Source: Rugamonas brunnea (GTDB lineage: Bacteria; Pseudomonadota; Gammaproteobacteria; Burkholderiales; Burkholderiaceae_D). From it: a stretch of 64,000 nt of DNA. Of this stretch, positions 17,943 through 25,771 are shown in pieces. Location: positions 36,285 to 100,284 of the forward strand of contig NZ_JACEZT010000019.1 of assembly GCF_014042345.1 (NCBI RefSeq). The letters run 5' to 3'. Position 1 is the first letter of the stretch. Every line of letters starts with the position of its first letter. A program made the position numbers and the translations under genes. The notes under the pieces are model-generated. The model saw only the letters and a program-made list of their open reading frames with translations. It searched no databases and was not told the origin of the DNA.

Positions 17943-20240
17943 TCAGGGAAGTTCGGGAATCGGAGTCCGCGCCGGCGTCGACGCGGGCGCAGGCGCAGGT
18001 GTCGCGGTCGGTGCCGGTGCCGGGCGCTGCGCGGTGGCGGCACCTTGCTTGGCACGCGATGCAGCAAGCATCGCGATCAGCTGGGCCAGCGCCATCGGGC
18101 GGCCGGGCAGGTAGCCCTGGATCAGCGCGCAGCCGTACTGGCGCAGGAAACCCAGGTGCGCATCCAGCTCCACGCCTTCGGCGATCACGCGCAATTTCAT
18201 GTTGCGGCCCAGGTCGATGATGGTGCGCACGATGGCGCAATCGTTCTGGTCGTGCGGCACGCCTTGCAGGAACAGCCGGTCTATCTTCAGCGAGCTGATG
18301 GGCAATGACTTCAGCAGCGACAGCGACGAATAGCCCATGCCGAAATCGTCGAGGCTGATCTCGAACCCCAGCCGCTCCAGTTCGCGCATGATGGGCAGGG
18401 TCTTGTCCTTGTGCCGCATGACGACGGTCTCGGTCAGCTCCAGGCAGATCTGGCGCGGATCGACGCCGGCGGCGGCGGTGATGGCCAGCAGCTCGCGCGG
18501 CAGGTCGCGGTCGAGGAATTCCGGCGCCGCCATGTTGACGTGCACCTGGATGCCGCCGTGGCCCGCCGCGCGCAGACGCGGCAGGTCGCGGCAGACCTGC
18601 TCGATGACCCAGCGCCCGATCAGCACGATCAGGCGGCTGTGCTCGGCCACCGGGATGAACTGGTCCGGCGGCACGATGGTGCCGTCGGCCTTGCGCCAGC
18701 GGATCAGCGCTTCCAGCCCCACCAGCCGCGGGCCCTGGATGTCGTAGATCGGCTGGTATTCGAGGAAGAATTCGTCGCCGTCGAGCGCGTCCTGCAGCGC
18801 CGTCAGCATCAGCAACTGGGCCGCCTTGGCGCGCTGCTTGCTGTCGTGGTCGCGGTTGAAGTAGCTGACCAGGTTGCGCCCATGGTCCTTGCTGACGTAC
18901 ATCGCGGCGTCGGCCGCGTGCAGCAGCTGGGCCGTGTTGTCGCCGTCGCGCGGGAACAGGCTGATGCCCACGCTGGCCGACACCGACAGATCGTGTCCCA
19001 TGTAGTTGAAGCGCACGCGCGCCGCCTCCAGCACGGCGCTGGCCAGCGCGTCGAGCCGCGCCCCGGTCAGGCCGGCGGGCGCCAGCAACGCGAACTCGTC
19101 GCCGCCGAGACGCGCCACCACGCCGTCGCCGGGCAGCAGCGCCCGCAGGCGGTGGGCGAACTCGCACAGCACCTGGTTGCCCGCCGCGTGGCCAAAGCCG
19201 TCGTTGATGGGCTTGAACTGGTCGAGGTCGATGTACAGCAGGCCGAACTCGCGGCCCCTGGCGCAAGCCGCGTCCAGCAGCGTGTGGAAATGGGCGCGGT
19301 TGACCAGGCCGGTCATCTCATCCGTTTGCGCCAGCACCCGGACGCGCTCCTGCTGCACCATGCGTTGCGCGGTCTGCGCGATGAGGGCGCTGATCGACGC
19401 GGCCAATCCCGGCAATTGCGCCTCGCGCTGGCGCGGGGCGGCGCTAAAGAACTCCAGCACGCCGGCCCGGTGCAGCTTGCCGTCGGCGGCCACATAGGTC
19501 ACGGGGAAGAAGAAGCCCGACTGCAGGCCGCAGTGGCCGGCGGCGCGCGCGCGCGTGCGGTCGGCGTGGGTCACGGTCGTGTCCACCCATTGCGCCTCGC
19601 CGGTGCGCCAGGTCTGGCCCACCAGCCCCTCGTCTGGCGTGACGGCCAGGCGCATGGTCGCGTCGCGGAACTGCGTGTAGTCGCGGTCGGGCTTGTGCCA
19701 GACGTGCTTGCAGCTCAGGAGGTCGACCGTGTCGCCCCGTTCCAGTGCCCAGTAGGCGCCCCATTCCCAACCCAGTTCATCGCAGACCAGGTGCAGGATC
19801 TTGTCGACGGCGGCGTCGAAGGTGTCGGTGCCGATCAGGTATTGGGTCAATGCGAAATTGAAGCGCTCGCGGGTGGCCGCGCGCTTGGCCGTGGTGACGT
19901 CTTTGAGTATGCCGCTGGCCATGGGCAGGTCCGCCGCCGGCAGCGCTTGCAGGCGCAGCCAGCGCACGCCATGGTCCGGCGCGAAGACGCGGAACTCGCA
20001 CAGCACTGGCTTGCCGGTGTGGGCTATCTCGCTCAGTGCGGCCGCCAGCGGTGCGCTGTCTTCCGGCACCACCCCCGTCGTCCACTCGTCATGCGCGCGG
20101 TCTGGCGCCAGGCTGAGCAACCGCAGGGCGACGGCTGAAAAGCGCATGCGGGCGTTGGCGCGATCCATGGCCCAGCGCCCCAGTCCGGCGAGCTCGTCCA
20201 ATAAATCGGCTTGCGACGGGAAAGCCGTGCCGGTGTCCAT
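17943..20240 (-). CDS. PAS-GAF-GGDEF-EAL cyclic-di-GMP turnover protein
   Basis: The 765-aa form starting at the ATG at 20240 contains a PAS-like region (about 30-120), GAF (125-290), GGDEF (LGGDEF at 378-383) and EAL (EALIRW from 510) domains. LTET, DDFGMGYSSL, LKIDR and AEGVE in the EAL half are catalytic motifs, so phosphodiesterase activity is likely. The GGDEF motif is intact but the RxxD inhibitory site is not seen. The frame stays open upstream to a TTG at 20405, without a good ribosome site, so the start is uncertain. No membrane helices. It is the first gene of an operon with the CheW-domain protein. Confidence 0.9.
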   Translation of the reverse strand: MDTGTAFPSQADLLDELAGLGRWAMDRANARMRFSAVALRLLSLAPDRAHDEWTTGVVPEDSAPLAAALSEIAHTGKPVLCEFRVFAPDHGVRWLRLQALPAADLPMASGILKDVTTAKRAATRERFNFALTQYLIGTDTFDAAVDKILHLVCDELGWEWGAYWALERGDTVDLLSCKHVWHKPDRDYTQFRDATMRLAVTPDEGLVGQTWRTGEAQWVDTTVTHADRTRARAAGHCGLQSGFFFPVTYVAADGKLHRAGVLEFFSAAPRQREAQLPGLAASISALIAQTAQRMVQQERVRVLAQTDEMTGLVNRAHFHTLLDAACARGREFGLLYIDLDQFKPINDGFGHAAGNQVLCEFAHRLRALLPGDGVVARLGGDEFALLAPAGLTGARLDALASAVLEAARVRFNYMGHDLSVSASVGISLFPRDGDNTAQLLHAADAAMYVSKDHGRNLVSYFNRDHDSKQRAKAAQLLMLTALQDALDGDEFFLEYQPIYDIQGPRLVGLEALIRWRKADGTIVPPDQFIPVAEHSRLIVLIGRWVIEQVCRDLPRLRAAGHGGIQVHVNMAAPEFLDRDLPRELLAITAAAGVDPRQICLELTETVVMRHKDKTLPIMRELERLGFEISLDDFGMGYSSLSLLKSLPISSLKIDRLFLQGVPHDQNDCAIVRTIIDLGRNMKLRVIAEGVELDAHLGFLRQYGCALIQGYLPGRPMALAQLIAMLAASRAKQGAATAQRPAPAPTATPAPAPASTPARTPIPELP

Positions 20241-20865
20241 GGCCGCGTGCGCGGGGGGAATGTGCGTAAGGTGATCGTCCAAAGCCGGGTCCTGAAAATC
20301 GTTGAAGGCGTGAGTCCGCGGCAGATAGACCGGACCGGCACATCGCGCGCGACGTGCGCCATCCCAGGCCGTGCGCACCGAAGTGAACACATCGTGCACC
20401 AGCAACTAGCATTTCGCTGTGGCAACGAAGGCCTGCGAGATCCAGACTGGGCCCAGAGCTGGTGGCGCCGGGCCTACGACGAAAACATCACATGGAATTT
20501 GCTTTTGGCATGGTTGTGGTTAGCAGTATTCATGCCATGTTGCAAGTGACTGGAGGGCACCTAGGGAGGCAGAGCGTAGGGTAGGGCTGGGGCTGGAGTC
20601 CTTGAAGATGAGCGAGTCCGGAAAGGTCTGTATCCGTGTTGATTTCCGCAACGTGAACTAGCGCACCGACCCGCTCGGCCACCGCAGTGTGTTCTCGTCG
20701 CCAGGGGCGCTATGGTCGCCGGCCTTTAGCGTCTTGGCCTGCACGCAAATTCCGATTTTTACATCGTGAATTCTCCCCTAAGATATCTGATGACCGATCA
20801 TTGATCGGCATCAGAACTTGATGCCCAAGCTGTGCTAGAGGGCTTGGCCGTCGCGAGGGGGAGTA
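20241..20865. other. Non-coding stretch at the left edge of the accessory island
   Basis: No convincing gene, tRNA or repeat was found. The first ~165 bases could be a 5' extension of the GGDEF-EAL gene. The remainder falls in GC towards the vsr gene and includes a GATCATTGATCGGCATC-type imperfect palindrome (about 20792-20811). This is the probable left boundary of the 20.8-32.1 kb island. Confidence 0.5.
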
Positions 20866-21288
20866 GTGGTCGACTCTGTCACACCTGAGCTGCGCAGCGA
20901 CATCATGTCGCGCATCCGGGCCAAGGATACCCGGCCGGAGATGATCGTCCGGCGCATGCTGCACAAGGCGGGATATCGTTACCGCCTGCATGTCCGGAAG
21001 CTGCCAGGTACGCCTGATTTGGTATTCCCGGCACGCAAGAAGGTGATTTTTGTTCATGGTTGCTTTTGGCACATGCATGCGGGTTGCGAATTCGCCCGAA
21101 TCCCGAAGACGCGAGTCGAATTCTGGACGACGAAATTGATGGCCAACAAGGCGCGGGACGATAAGAACCTGGCAGCGCTGCGGGCGGCGGGGTGGGATGT
21201 TCTGACGATATGGGAGTGCGAACTGCGTCAATCTGGATTGCTGAACGTGTTGACGCAGTTTCTTGAGTGTGGATCGCAGGAACGTTGA
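20866..21288 (+). CDS. vsr: Very short patch repair endonuclease Vsr
   Basis: The 140-aa protein matches Vsr along its length: MSRIRAKDTRPEMIVRRMLHKAGYRYRLH, then the PGTPDLVF strand with the catalytic Asp at about 51 and VIFVHGCFWHMHAGC with the zinc/active-site Cys and His. Vsr nicks 5' of the T in T:G mismatches formed by deamination of 5-methylcytosine, which protects the sites of the neighbouring C5-methyltransferase. The start is a GTG preceded by GAGGGGG. The methyltransferase follows about 200 bases downstream on the same strand. Confidence 0.95.
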   Translation: MVDSVTPELRSDIMSRIRAKDTRPEMIVRRMLHKAGYRYRLHVRKLPGTPDLVFPARKKVIFVHGCFWHMHAGCEFARIPKTRVEFWTTKLMANKARDDKNLAALRAAGWDVLTIWECELRQSGLLNVLTQFLECGSQER

Positions 21289-21493
21289 AAAATTTTCTAT
21301 GAGAAATGGAAATTGCGTTTTGGAACTTCCGTCTTGCAGCCGACGCTTATACCAAGTGAGCTGTGGTTGCAGAGTGTGTCGATTTGGTCTCGGGTGCGAT
21401 AAATACCTAGAGCATCCGCTATCGCTGTATACTTTGTGGCTAGTTGCCCTTGCATTTTTGTTGTATTTAAAACCATATTTCCAAGACCTCAAT

Positions 21494-22624
21494 ATGCCCT
21501 ACGATTTAACCGATGAACAACGGGACCGCTACCGCGAAATCTCTCTTCGTTCCAAAGCGCGGAAACAAGCGATGCTGCGGGACCACTCAGAGAGCGCGGG
21601 GGTACTCGAAGAAGAGCTTAATGAGCGTCTTGACCCCAATGACCTCATGCCGCAGCTTGATCGTCATGGTTTAACTGCCCTTTCTCTGTTTTCTGGAGGG
21701 GGAGGGCTGGACTTAGGCTTCGAGCGCGCAGGCTTTGAGCACCTGGCCTCATATGAAATACTCGACATTTGTGGAGAAACCTTGCGTGGGAACCGTCCTA
21801 ACTGGGATGTGCATTCAGGCTCTATTGAAGGCGACGTCCGCGCTGCTCCATTTAGTCGTTATAGGGGCGTGGACATTGTTCATGGTGGGCCACCTTGCCA
21901 GCCATTTTCGATTGCTGGCAAGCAAGCTGGTGCAGACGACCCGCGAAATATGTGGCCTGATTTCGTTCGTTGTGTCCTGCAAACCCGTCCCCGCGCCTTT
22001 ATTGCCGAAAATGTGCCAGGATTGTTGGATAGCAAATTCGAATCTTTTGTTGACGAATTTATCATTTCTCCGCTTAAAGGGCAGTACACTATCTTTAGGT
22101 TCAAACTTGCCGCTCATGACTTTGGCGTTCCGCAGGCTCGCCGAAGGGTGTTCTTTGTTGGTTTTAGGGCAGCGCGTGACGCCGCACGATGGATTCAGCC
22201 TCAACCTACTCATGGCGATGTCGATACGGTATTTGGTCCTCTGTTGCCCCGTAACACCACTCGAACGAGCTTGGGGCTGCCTAGTATTGGTTTTGACGAG
22301 GTCGCGCCAACGTTGCGTTCTGGGTTCACTGGCCCCCGGAACACTACTGGTGTAGTAAATAGCAAGGCATCTATGACGGTATGGGACAAACTGAACGTGT
22401 GGCCAAACGGTGTCCAGCCTACTCGCTCAATGGCTGCGGCCTACACGCCAGAAAATGGGCATTTTCGTATGTCAGTTGACGATTGTGCTTTGCTGCAGGG
22501 CTTCCCAGGGGACTGGCGATTTAGTGGGGCTGTGTATCAAGTCCTCGGGCAGATAGGAAATAGCGTGTGTCCACCTGTGGCCTATGCAGTTGCTAGGCAG
22601 ATTGCTATAGCCTTGGGGGTCTGA
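21494..22624 (+). CDS. DNA (cytosine-5) methyltransferase
   Basis: This 376-aa protein carries the ordered C5-methyltransferase motifs: I (LSLFSGGGGLDLGFERAGF, 63-81), IV (GGPPCQPFS with catalytic Cys135), VI (ENVPG, 172-176), VIII (PQARRRVFFVG) and X (GNSVCPPVAYAVA). The target recognition region lies between VIII and X, and the recognised sequence cannot be read from it. The ATG at 21494 is chosen because the longer frame upstream reads through non-homologous, hydrophobic sequence. Its stop overlaps the next gene's ATG by one base. With the nuclease and vsr it forms a type II restriction-modification cassette of lower GC than the core genome. Confidence 0.95.
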   Translation: MPYDLTDEQRDRYREISLRSKARKQAMLRDHSESAGVLEEELNERLDPNDLMPQLDRHGLTALSLFSGGGGLDLGFERAGFEHLASYEILDICGETLRGNRPNWDVHSGSIEGDVRAAPFSRYRGVDIVHGGPPCQPFSIAGKQAGADDPRNMWPDFVRCVLQTRPRAFIAENVPGLLDSKFESFVDEFIISPLKGQYTIFRFKLAAHDFGVPQARRRVFFVGFRAARDAARWIQPQPTHGDVDTVFGPLLPRNTTRTSLGLPSIGFDEVAPTLRSGFTGPRNTTGVVNSKASMTVWDKLNVWPNGVQPTRSMAAAYTPENGHFRMSVDDCALLQGFPGDWRFSGAVYQVLGQIGNSVCPPVAYAVARQIAIALGV

Positions 22625-23376
22625 TGCCGGTTCAAGATGACGAGCGTGAACGTGAGTTGGTTCGGATGTTTAACCTTAACTGGGACCCTGCACACCAGCG
22701 TGCAGGAGTCGATGCAATACTGGATCTTCCTGTTGGAGGGCGTCTTTGCCGCTTTGAGGTAGAGGTAAAATCTACGACGAATAGTACAGTTTCGACTGCT
22801 CGAGATGTTGGTATGGAACATATCGCTAAATGGCGTCGTAAGCTTTTTGTCATTGGATTTTATTCAAGAGAAGCGCGTCGCCCAGAGCTTCAAAGTTGCC
22901 TTTGTTTAACTCCAATTGACATGGAGCCATGGATTGCATCCATTGAGGCGAAAATCATGATTGATTTTAAATTGGCAGCACGTGCATCCGCGAGATTTGT
23001 TCTTGATGATTTGTTTGATGTGTGCGGTGAAAAGGAACATTATTCAGTGACTGATGCTAAGAAGTTGCATAAGCAGCAATGGACTGGTGAGGAATATAAT
23101 AACGCATTGGATATAAACATTGACGGCAGGCAGCATATCTCGCAGGGAAAAATGCTGGAGATTTTACAGTTGAGATCGCGATACATAGCCGAGCGCGGCG
23201 CGACTCTCAATAATCCGCATGTAACCAAGAGTTTTCTGGATTCATTTGCGGATACAGACAGAGTTGTCGCTGGACCTAACTGGGCTGCGGATGTGCGGCG
23301 AATTGCGTCAGAGTTTGTGGCTGCCCATCCTGACCACCCGGCGATTCTGCCTCAGGTACCGTTGGTGGGAGCGTAG
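22624..23376 (+). CDS. Putative type II restriction endonuclease, PD-(D/E)XK fold
   Basis: The 250-aa product starts inside the methyltransferase stop (TGATG), so translation is coupled. Residues 28-49 give the PD-(D/E)XK pattern: VDAILDLPV with Asp30, then RFEVEVKS with Glu47-Val-Lys49. The preceding Glu-rich helix is usual for this fold. The remainder is not recognised to subtype. Position after a C5-methyltransferase and Vsr makes a cognate restriction enzyme by far the likeliest role, and it would cut the unmethylated target of the neighbouring methylase. A strong hairpin 80 bases downstream ends the operon. Confidence 0.8.
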   Translation: MPVQDDERERELVRMFNLNWDPAHQRAGVDAILDLPVGGRLCRFEVEVKSTTNSTVSTARDVGMEHIAKWRRKLFVIGFYSREARRPELQSCLCLTPIDMEPWIASIEAKIMIDFKLAARASARFVLDDLFDVCGEKEHYSVTDAKKLHKQQWTGEEYNNALDINIDGRQHISQGKMLEILQLRSRYIAERGATLNNPHVTKSFLDSFADTDRVVAGPNWAADVRRIASEFVAAHPDHPAILPQVPLVGA

Positions 23377-23453
23377 CGCATACATTACAAAAGTTCGAAG
23401 GGTTTTATGAATCTCAGATCCTGAGATTCTAGTAGTACGTTCTAAGAAGCATA

Positions 23454-23481
23454 AAAGCCAACCGAACGAACGGTTGGCTTT
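23454..23481 (+). terminator. Terminator of the restriction-modification operon
   Basis: An 11-bp perfect stem (AAAGCCAACCG with its complement) closes on a six-base loop and is preceded by A and followed by T residues. It should act in both directions. Confidence 0.8.
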
Positions 23482-23690
23482 CTCATGTGATATGCGTTTG
23501 CGACGTGTAGCAGGACTCATAATCTGAGATATTTCGCCGTGTCAGCAAAGGTCCGGTCGGGCAACGGAACGTATCAGTTGAGACTTGAGGAAGCAAAAGG
23601 TGAGATTCCGGCGATACTAAATCCGAAGCGAAACCTGCAAACGTTGAACAAGGGAAATCACCCATGGAAGTATCCCACCACCAAGAAATC

Positions 23691-23714
23691 GGCTCCAAGA
23701 GCAGGCTTGGAGCC
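23691..23714 (-). terminator. Terminator of the leftward unknown cluster
   Basis: A 9-bp perfect stem (GGCTCCAAG with complement) with a six-base loop is followed on the minus strand by GATTTCTT. It lies 21 bases beyond the stop of the 112-aa gene. Confidence 0.65.
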
Positions 23715-23735
23715 GTGGGTTGATGATTGAATTGC

Positions 23736-24074
23736 TTAGTCGGCAGTTCTGTCTGATACCCAGGATTGGCTGCGGCCGACCACCGCACCGCGTAGTTCCT
23801 GCGTAAAGGAATTCAGATCCTTCAACACCTCGTCCTGCGATGCTCCCGGTAGCGCGATCATCACACCAAGTGTCGCAGATGTCTTCTTTACGATCACGTC
23901 GCGCGTGGCAACGATCGTGCTGCCGGTCTCAGTATCACGCACGTAACGCGTGCCACCTTCGACCATTGCGTTCTGCACGCCATGCGCTTCAAGACTTGCC
24001 GCCAGGTCCAGCAGATTGCGTACCTCGCCATCGATCGTTGGAACTGGGGCACTCGGAATTACCTCGTTTTTCAT
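23736..24074 (-). CDS. Unknown 112-aa protein, last gene of the accessory cluster
   Basis: The ATG at 24074 is chosen because AAGGAG lies six bases upstream; another ATG abuts that site too closely. The protein (MKNEVIPSAPVPTIDGEV...) has a helical first third (NLLDLAASLEAHGVQNAMVE) and then short beta strands (STIVATRDVIVKKTSATLGV). There is no signal peptide or membrane span. Family not recognised. It lies 10 bases downstream of the 339-aa gene on the same strand, so the two form an operon. A small accessory subunit of that protein is a fair guess, but only from position. Confidence 0.65.
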   Translation of the reverse strand: MKNEVIPSAPVPTIDGEVRNLLDLAASLEAHGVQNAMVEGGTRYVRDTETGSTIVATRDVIVKKTSATLGVMIALPGASQDEVLKDLNSFTQELRGAVVGRSQSWVSDRTAD

Positions 24075-24084
24075 GAGCATCTCC

Positions 24085-25104
24085 TTAGGTTCGCTGTGCG
24101 CAAGTGCAGCTGAGTTTAAGATCGACGCGATCATTCGAGTATATCTCGTCGCACCCAGGGCAGACCTTCAGGCGCACGCTTTGACGGCCGATGTCCGCAA
24201 ATGCGGAATCCAGTCGTGTACGCTCGATCGGCTTTTGGAAACGCGGGTTCACACTCTCGCGCAGAAAATTCGCGCTCCACGGTTTGGGTGGAGAATTCAT
24301 TGGCTGCCGGAGTGAATACCATGGTGTCACAATGCTGATGTTCTCGCCGAGCTGCCCCTTTGCAGTAGCCAGGAAGAAGCCTAAGCCGAGTTCCGCGACA
24401 GGGAATTTGGGGTGCTCAGTAAAACGGTCTGCGCGAGCCATGCGGCCCGGTTCGAGATTCGGCGCCGGAAACTCTACCAACGTTGGTTCATGTTCAGCGA
24501 CCCACCGCGCGAACGAAGAACCCAGAAATCCGAACCCCTGCATCCGTTGTCCCCCGAGGAAAAGCAGATGCTCCTTCAGGTTGTTCGATGGGAGGGCAGG
24601 CAGGCGGCCGCTAGCTATAGCAGTGCTCGCTGAGACCGGGGGAAGTTCGGGCAGTTTCATTTCTTTGAGCATATCTATGGCGACTGCCTTGTATGCCGGA
24701 GAAAACAGCAGCTTTTGTGTATATACAAAGAGTCCATGCTGGCGGACATGCTTAGTAACGATGTCAGTCGCGTTCAATTTCATGAACCGCAAAGTGATTG
24801 GATCCGGCAGCGGCTCACCCAAGCGCTCATATGCGCGGCGAAGTGCTTTATCCACGCGCTCGAAGACCACATCGTCACGCAAGAGGCGCTCCCATGTTCG
24901 AACTGTACCATTTGAAGCTTTCGCCTCAACCTCGTCGATGACAATGGGAACTTCTAACTTCAACATTTCTTCAAAGCTGACGACGCTGTTGCCAAACAGT
25001 GCGGCGACGACGAATTGTTGTGAATTTTGAATCTTAAACGGCAGGTTGTCTGCCTGGAGAGCGCTTGCCGCAGACGTGGCAACGCGCATAGCAATAGTAG
25101 CCAT
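24085..25104 (-). CDS. Unknown 339-aa protein with C-terminal Cys cluster
   Basis: The ATG at 25104 has AAGGAGG eight bases upstream, which is a strong start. The protein has no signal peptide or clear membrane helix. It is mixed alpha/beta, with a helical segment around 60-110 (TWERLLRDDVVFERVDKALRRAYERLG). A Gly/Phe-rich stretch lies mid-way (GGQRMQGFGFLGSSFARW). The C-terminus (VCPGCDEIYSNDRVDLKLSCTC) has two Cys pairs spaced like a small zinc ribbon. I recognise no family. Its neighbours are the flavoprotein-like gene upstream and the 112-aa gene downstream. A role in defence or redox modification is possible but unproven. Confidence 0.7.
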   Translation of the reverse strand: MATIAMRVATSAASALQADNLPFKIQNSQQFVVAALFGNSVVSFEEMLKLEVPIVIDEVEAKASNGTVRTWERLLRDDVVFERVDKALRRAYERLGEPLPDPITLRFMKLNATDIVTKHVRQHGLFVYTQKLLFSPAYKAVAIDMLKEMKLPELPPVSASTAIASGRLPALPSNNLKEHLLFLGGQRMQGFGFLGSSFARWVAEHEPTLVEFPAPNLEPGRMARADRFTEHPKFPVAELGLGFFLATAKGQLGENISIVTPWYSLRQPMNSPPKPWSANFLRESVNPRFQKPIERTRLDSAFADIGRQSVRLKVCPGCDEIYSNDRVDLKLSCTCAQRT

Positions 25105-25405
25105 GATGCATCCTCCTTATGAGGGCGTTAATTGCCTGACACGACTGCTGGGGGCCGTGTGCGATGCTGGCAATAAACGATTGCATCGGGCACAACGGGT
25201 AAATCGGACTATGCTGAAAACAAACGCTGCGGGCCTCGGATGTGAGCAGCATTCGACGAGGCGACCAAGCAGAGAATAATTATGAGCGAGACTCTGAGCG
25301 CTTGTCAACCCATCCTCCGGGGGCGTCGCCCGCCATTGCGAACAAGCTGGAGATCGCAATGGCGCCAGTTGTCGCGTAGTACCTACGAGAGGTTTCCAGC
25401 GTAAG
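25105..25405. other. Intergenic region upstream of the 339-aa gene
   Basis: No gene is supported on either strand. It presumably contains the promoter for the leftward 339/112-aa operon, but no convincing -35/-10 pair was found. It separates the two halves of the unknown cluster. Confidence 0.5.
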
Positions 25406-25771
25406 TCACGGCCTGAACAGCATTTTTCGTAGCGACCTGTGCTCCAAAAAGATATTCGTCCTGGCAGATGTGTACCAGCACAGTGAAAACGCCCAAAGTG
25501 TCAATGCTTCAGCCCAGAATACGCCAATGTCGAAAGATGCGGTGGGAATCATGTCCTGAGATTTTGTATCCCACCAACAAAGCTCTCGTGGGAGAATTGC
25601 AAGCATTTCATGAGATTTTGAGGGGCATAGCATGAGATACTCTACCTCATGGATACCAGCACTTGCCCGCCGGCTAATATCCTGAGGAACCTCGCCGATT
25701 GCAGTAAGCGCCCCAACGTTACGCAGGCATTCATGCGCGTTTGCGCCCCAATGCGACAAAAGGCAACTCAA
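25406..25771 (-). CDS. Possible 121-aa protein after the flavoprotein-like gene
   Basis: An open frame of 121 codons begins at a TTG and overlaps the end of the 517-aa gene by 41 bases. Codon choice looks coding (for example the GIHEVEYLMLCPSKSHEMLA and FDIGVFWAEALTLWAFSLCW stretches). There is no ribosome site, and an overlapping ATGA in another frame leads only to a 30-codon frame. A weakly hydrophobic segment lies near residues 82-100. It may be a real coupled gene, or the remains of a longer one. Family not recognised. Confidence 0.35.
   Translation of the reverse strand: MSCLLSHWGANAHECLRNVGALTAIGEVPQDISRRASAGIHEVEYLMLCPSKSHEMLAILPRELCWWDTKSQDMIPTASFDIGVFWAEALTLWAFSLCWYTSARTNIFLEHRSLRKMLFRP

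Larger units (their letters stand above)
23377..23735. other. Intergenic region between two convergent accessory operons
   Basis: No credible gene. It holds an 8-bp palindrome (AATCTCAG / CTGAGATT, 23410-23428), the R-M terminator (23454-23481) and the terminator of the leftward cluster (23691-23714). A 63-codon rightward frame from a GTG at 23539 runs through the second hairpin and has no ribosome site, so it is not called. Confidence 0.6.

Noticed and set aside
15406..19266. A 1286-codon leftward frame joining the CheW protein to sequence within the GGDEF-EAL gene
   Set aside because: Its first 450 codons are an Arg/Pro/Ala-rich shadow of the GGDEF-EAL gene. The CheW protein has its own ATG and ribosome site.
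23539..23730. 63-codon frame between the R-M operon and the unknown cluster
   Set aside because: No ribosome site, and it crosses the terminator hairpin at 23691.
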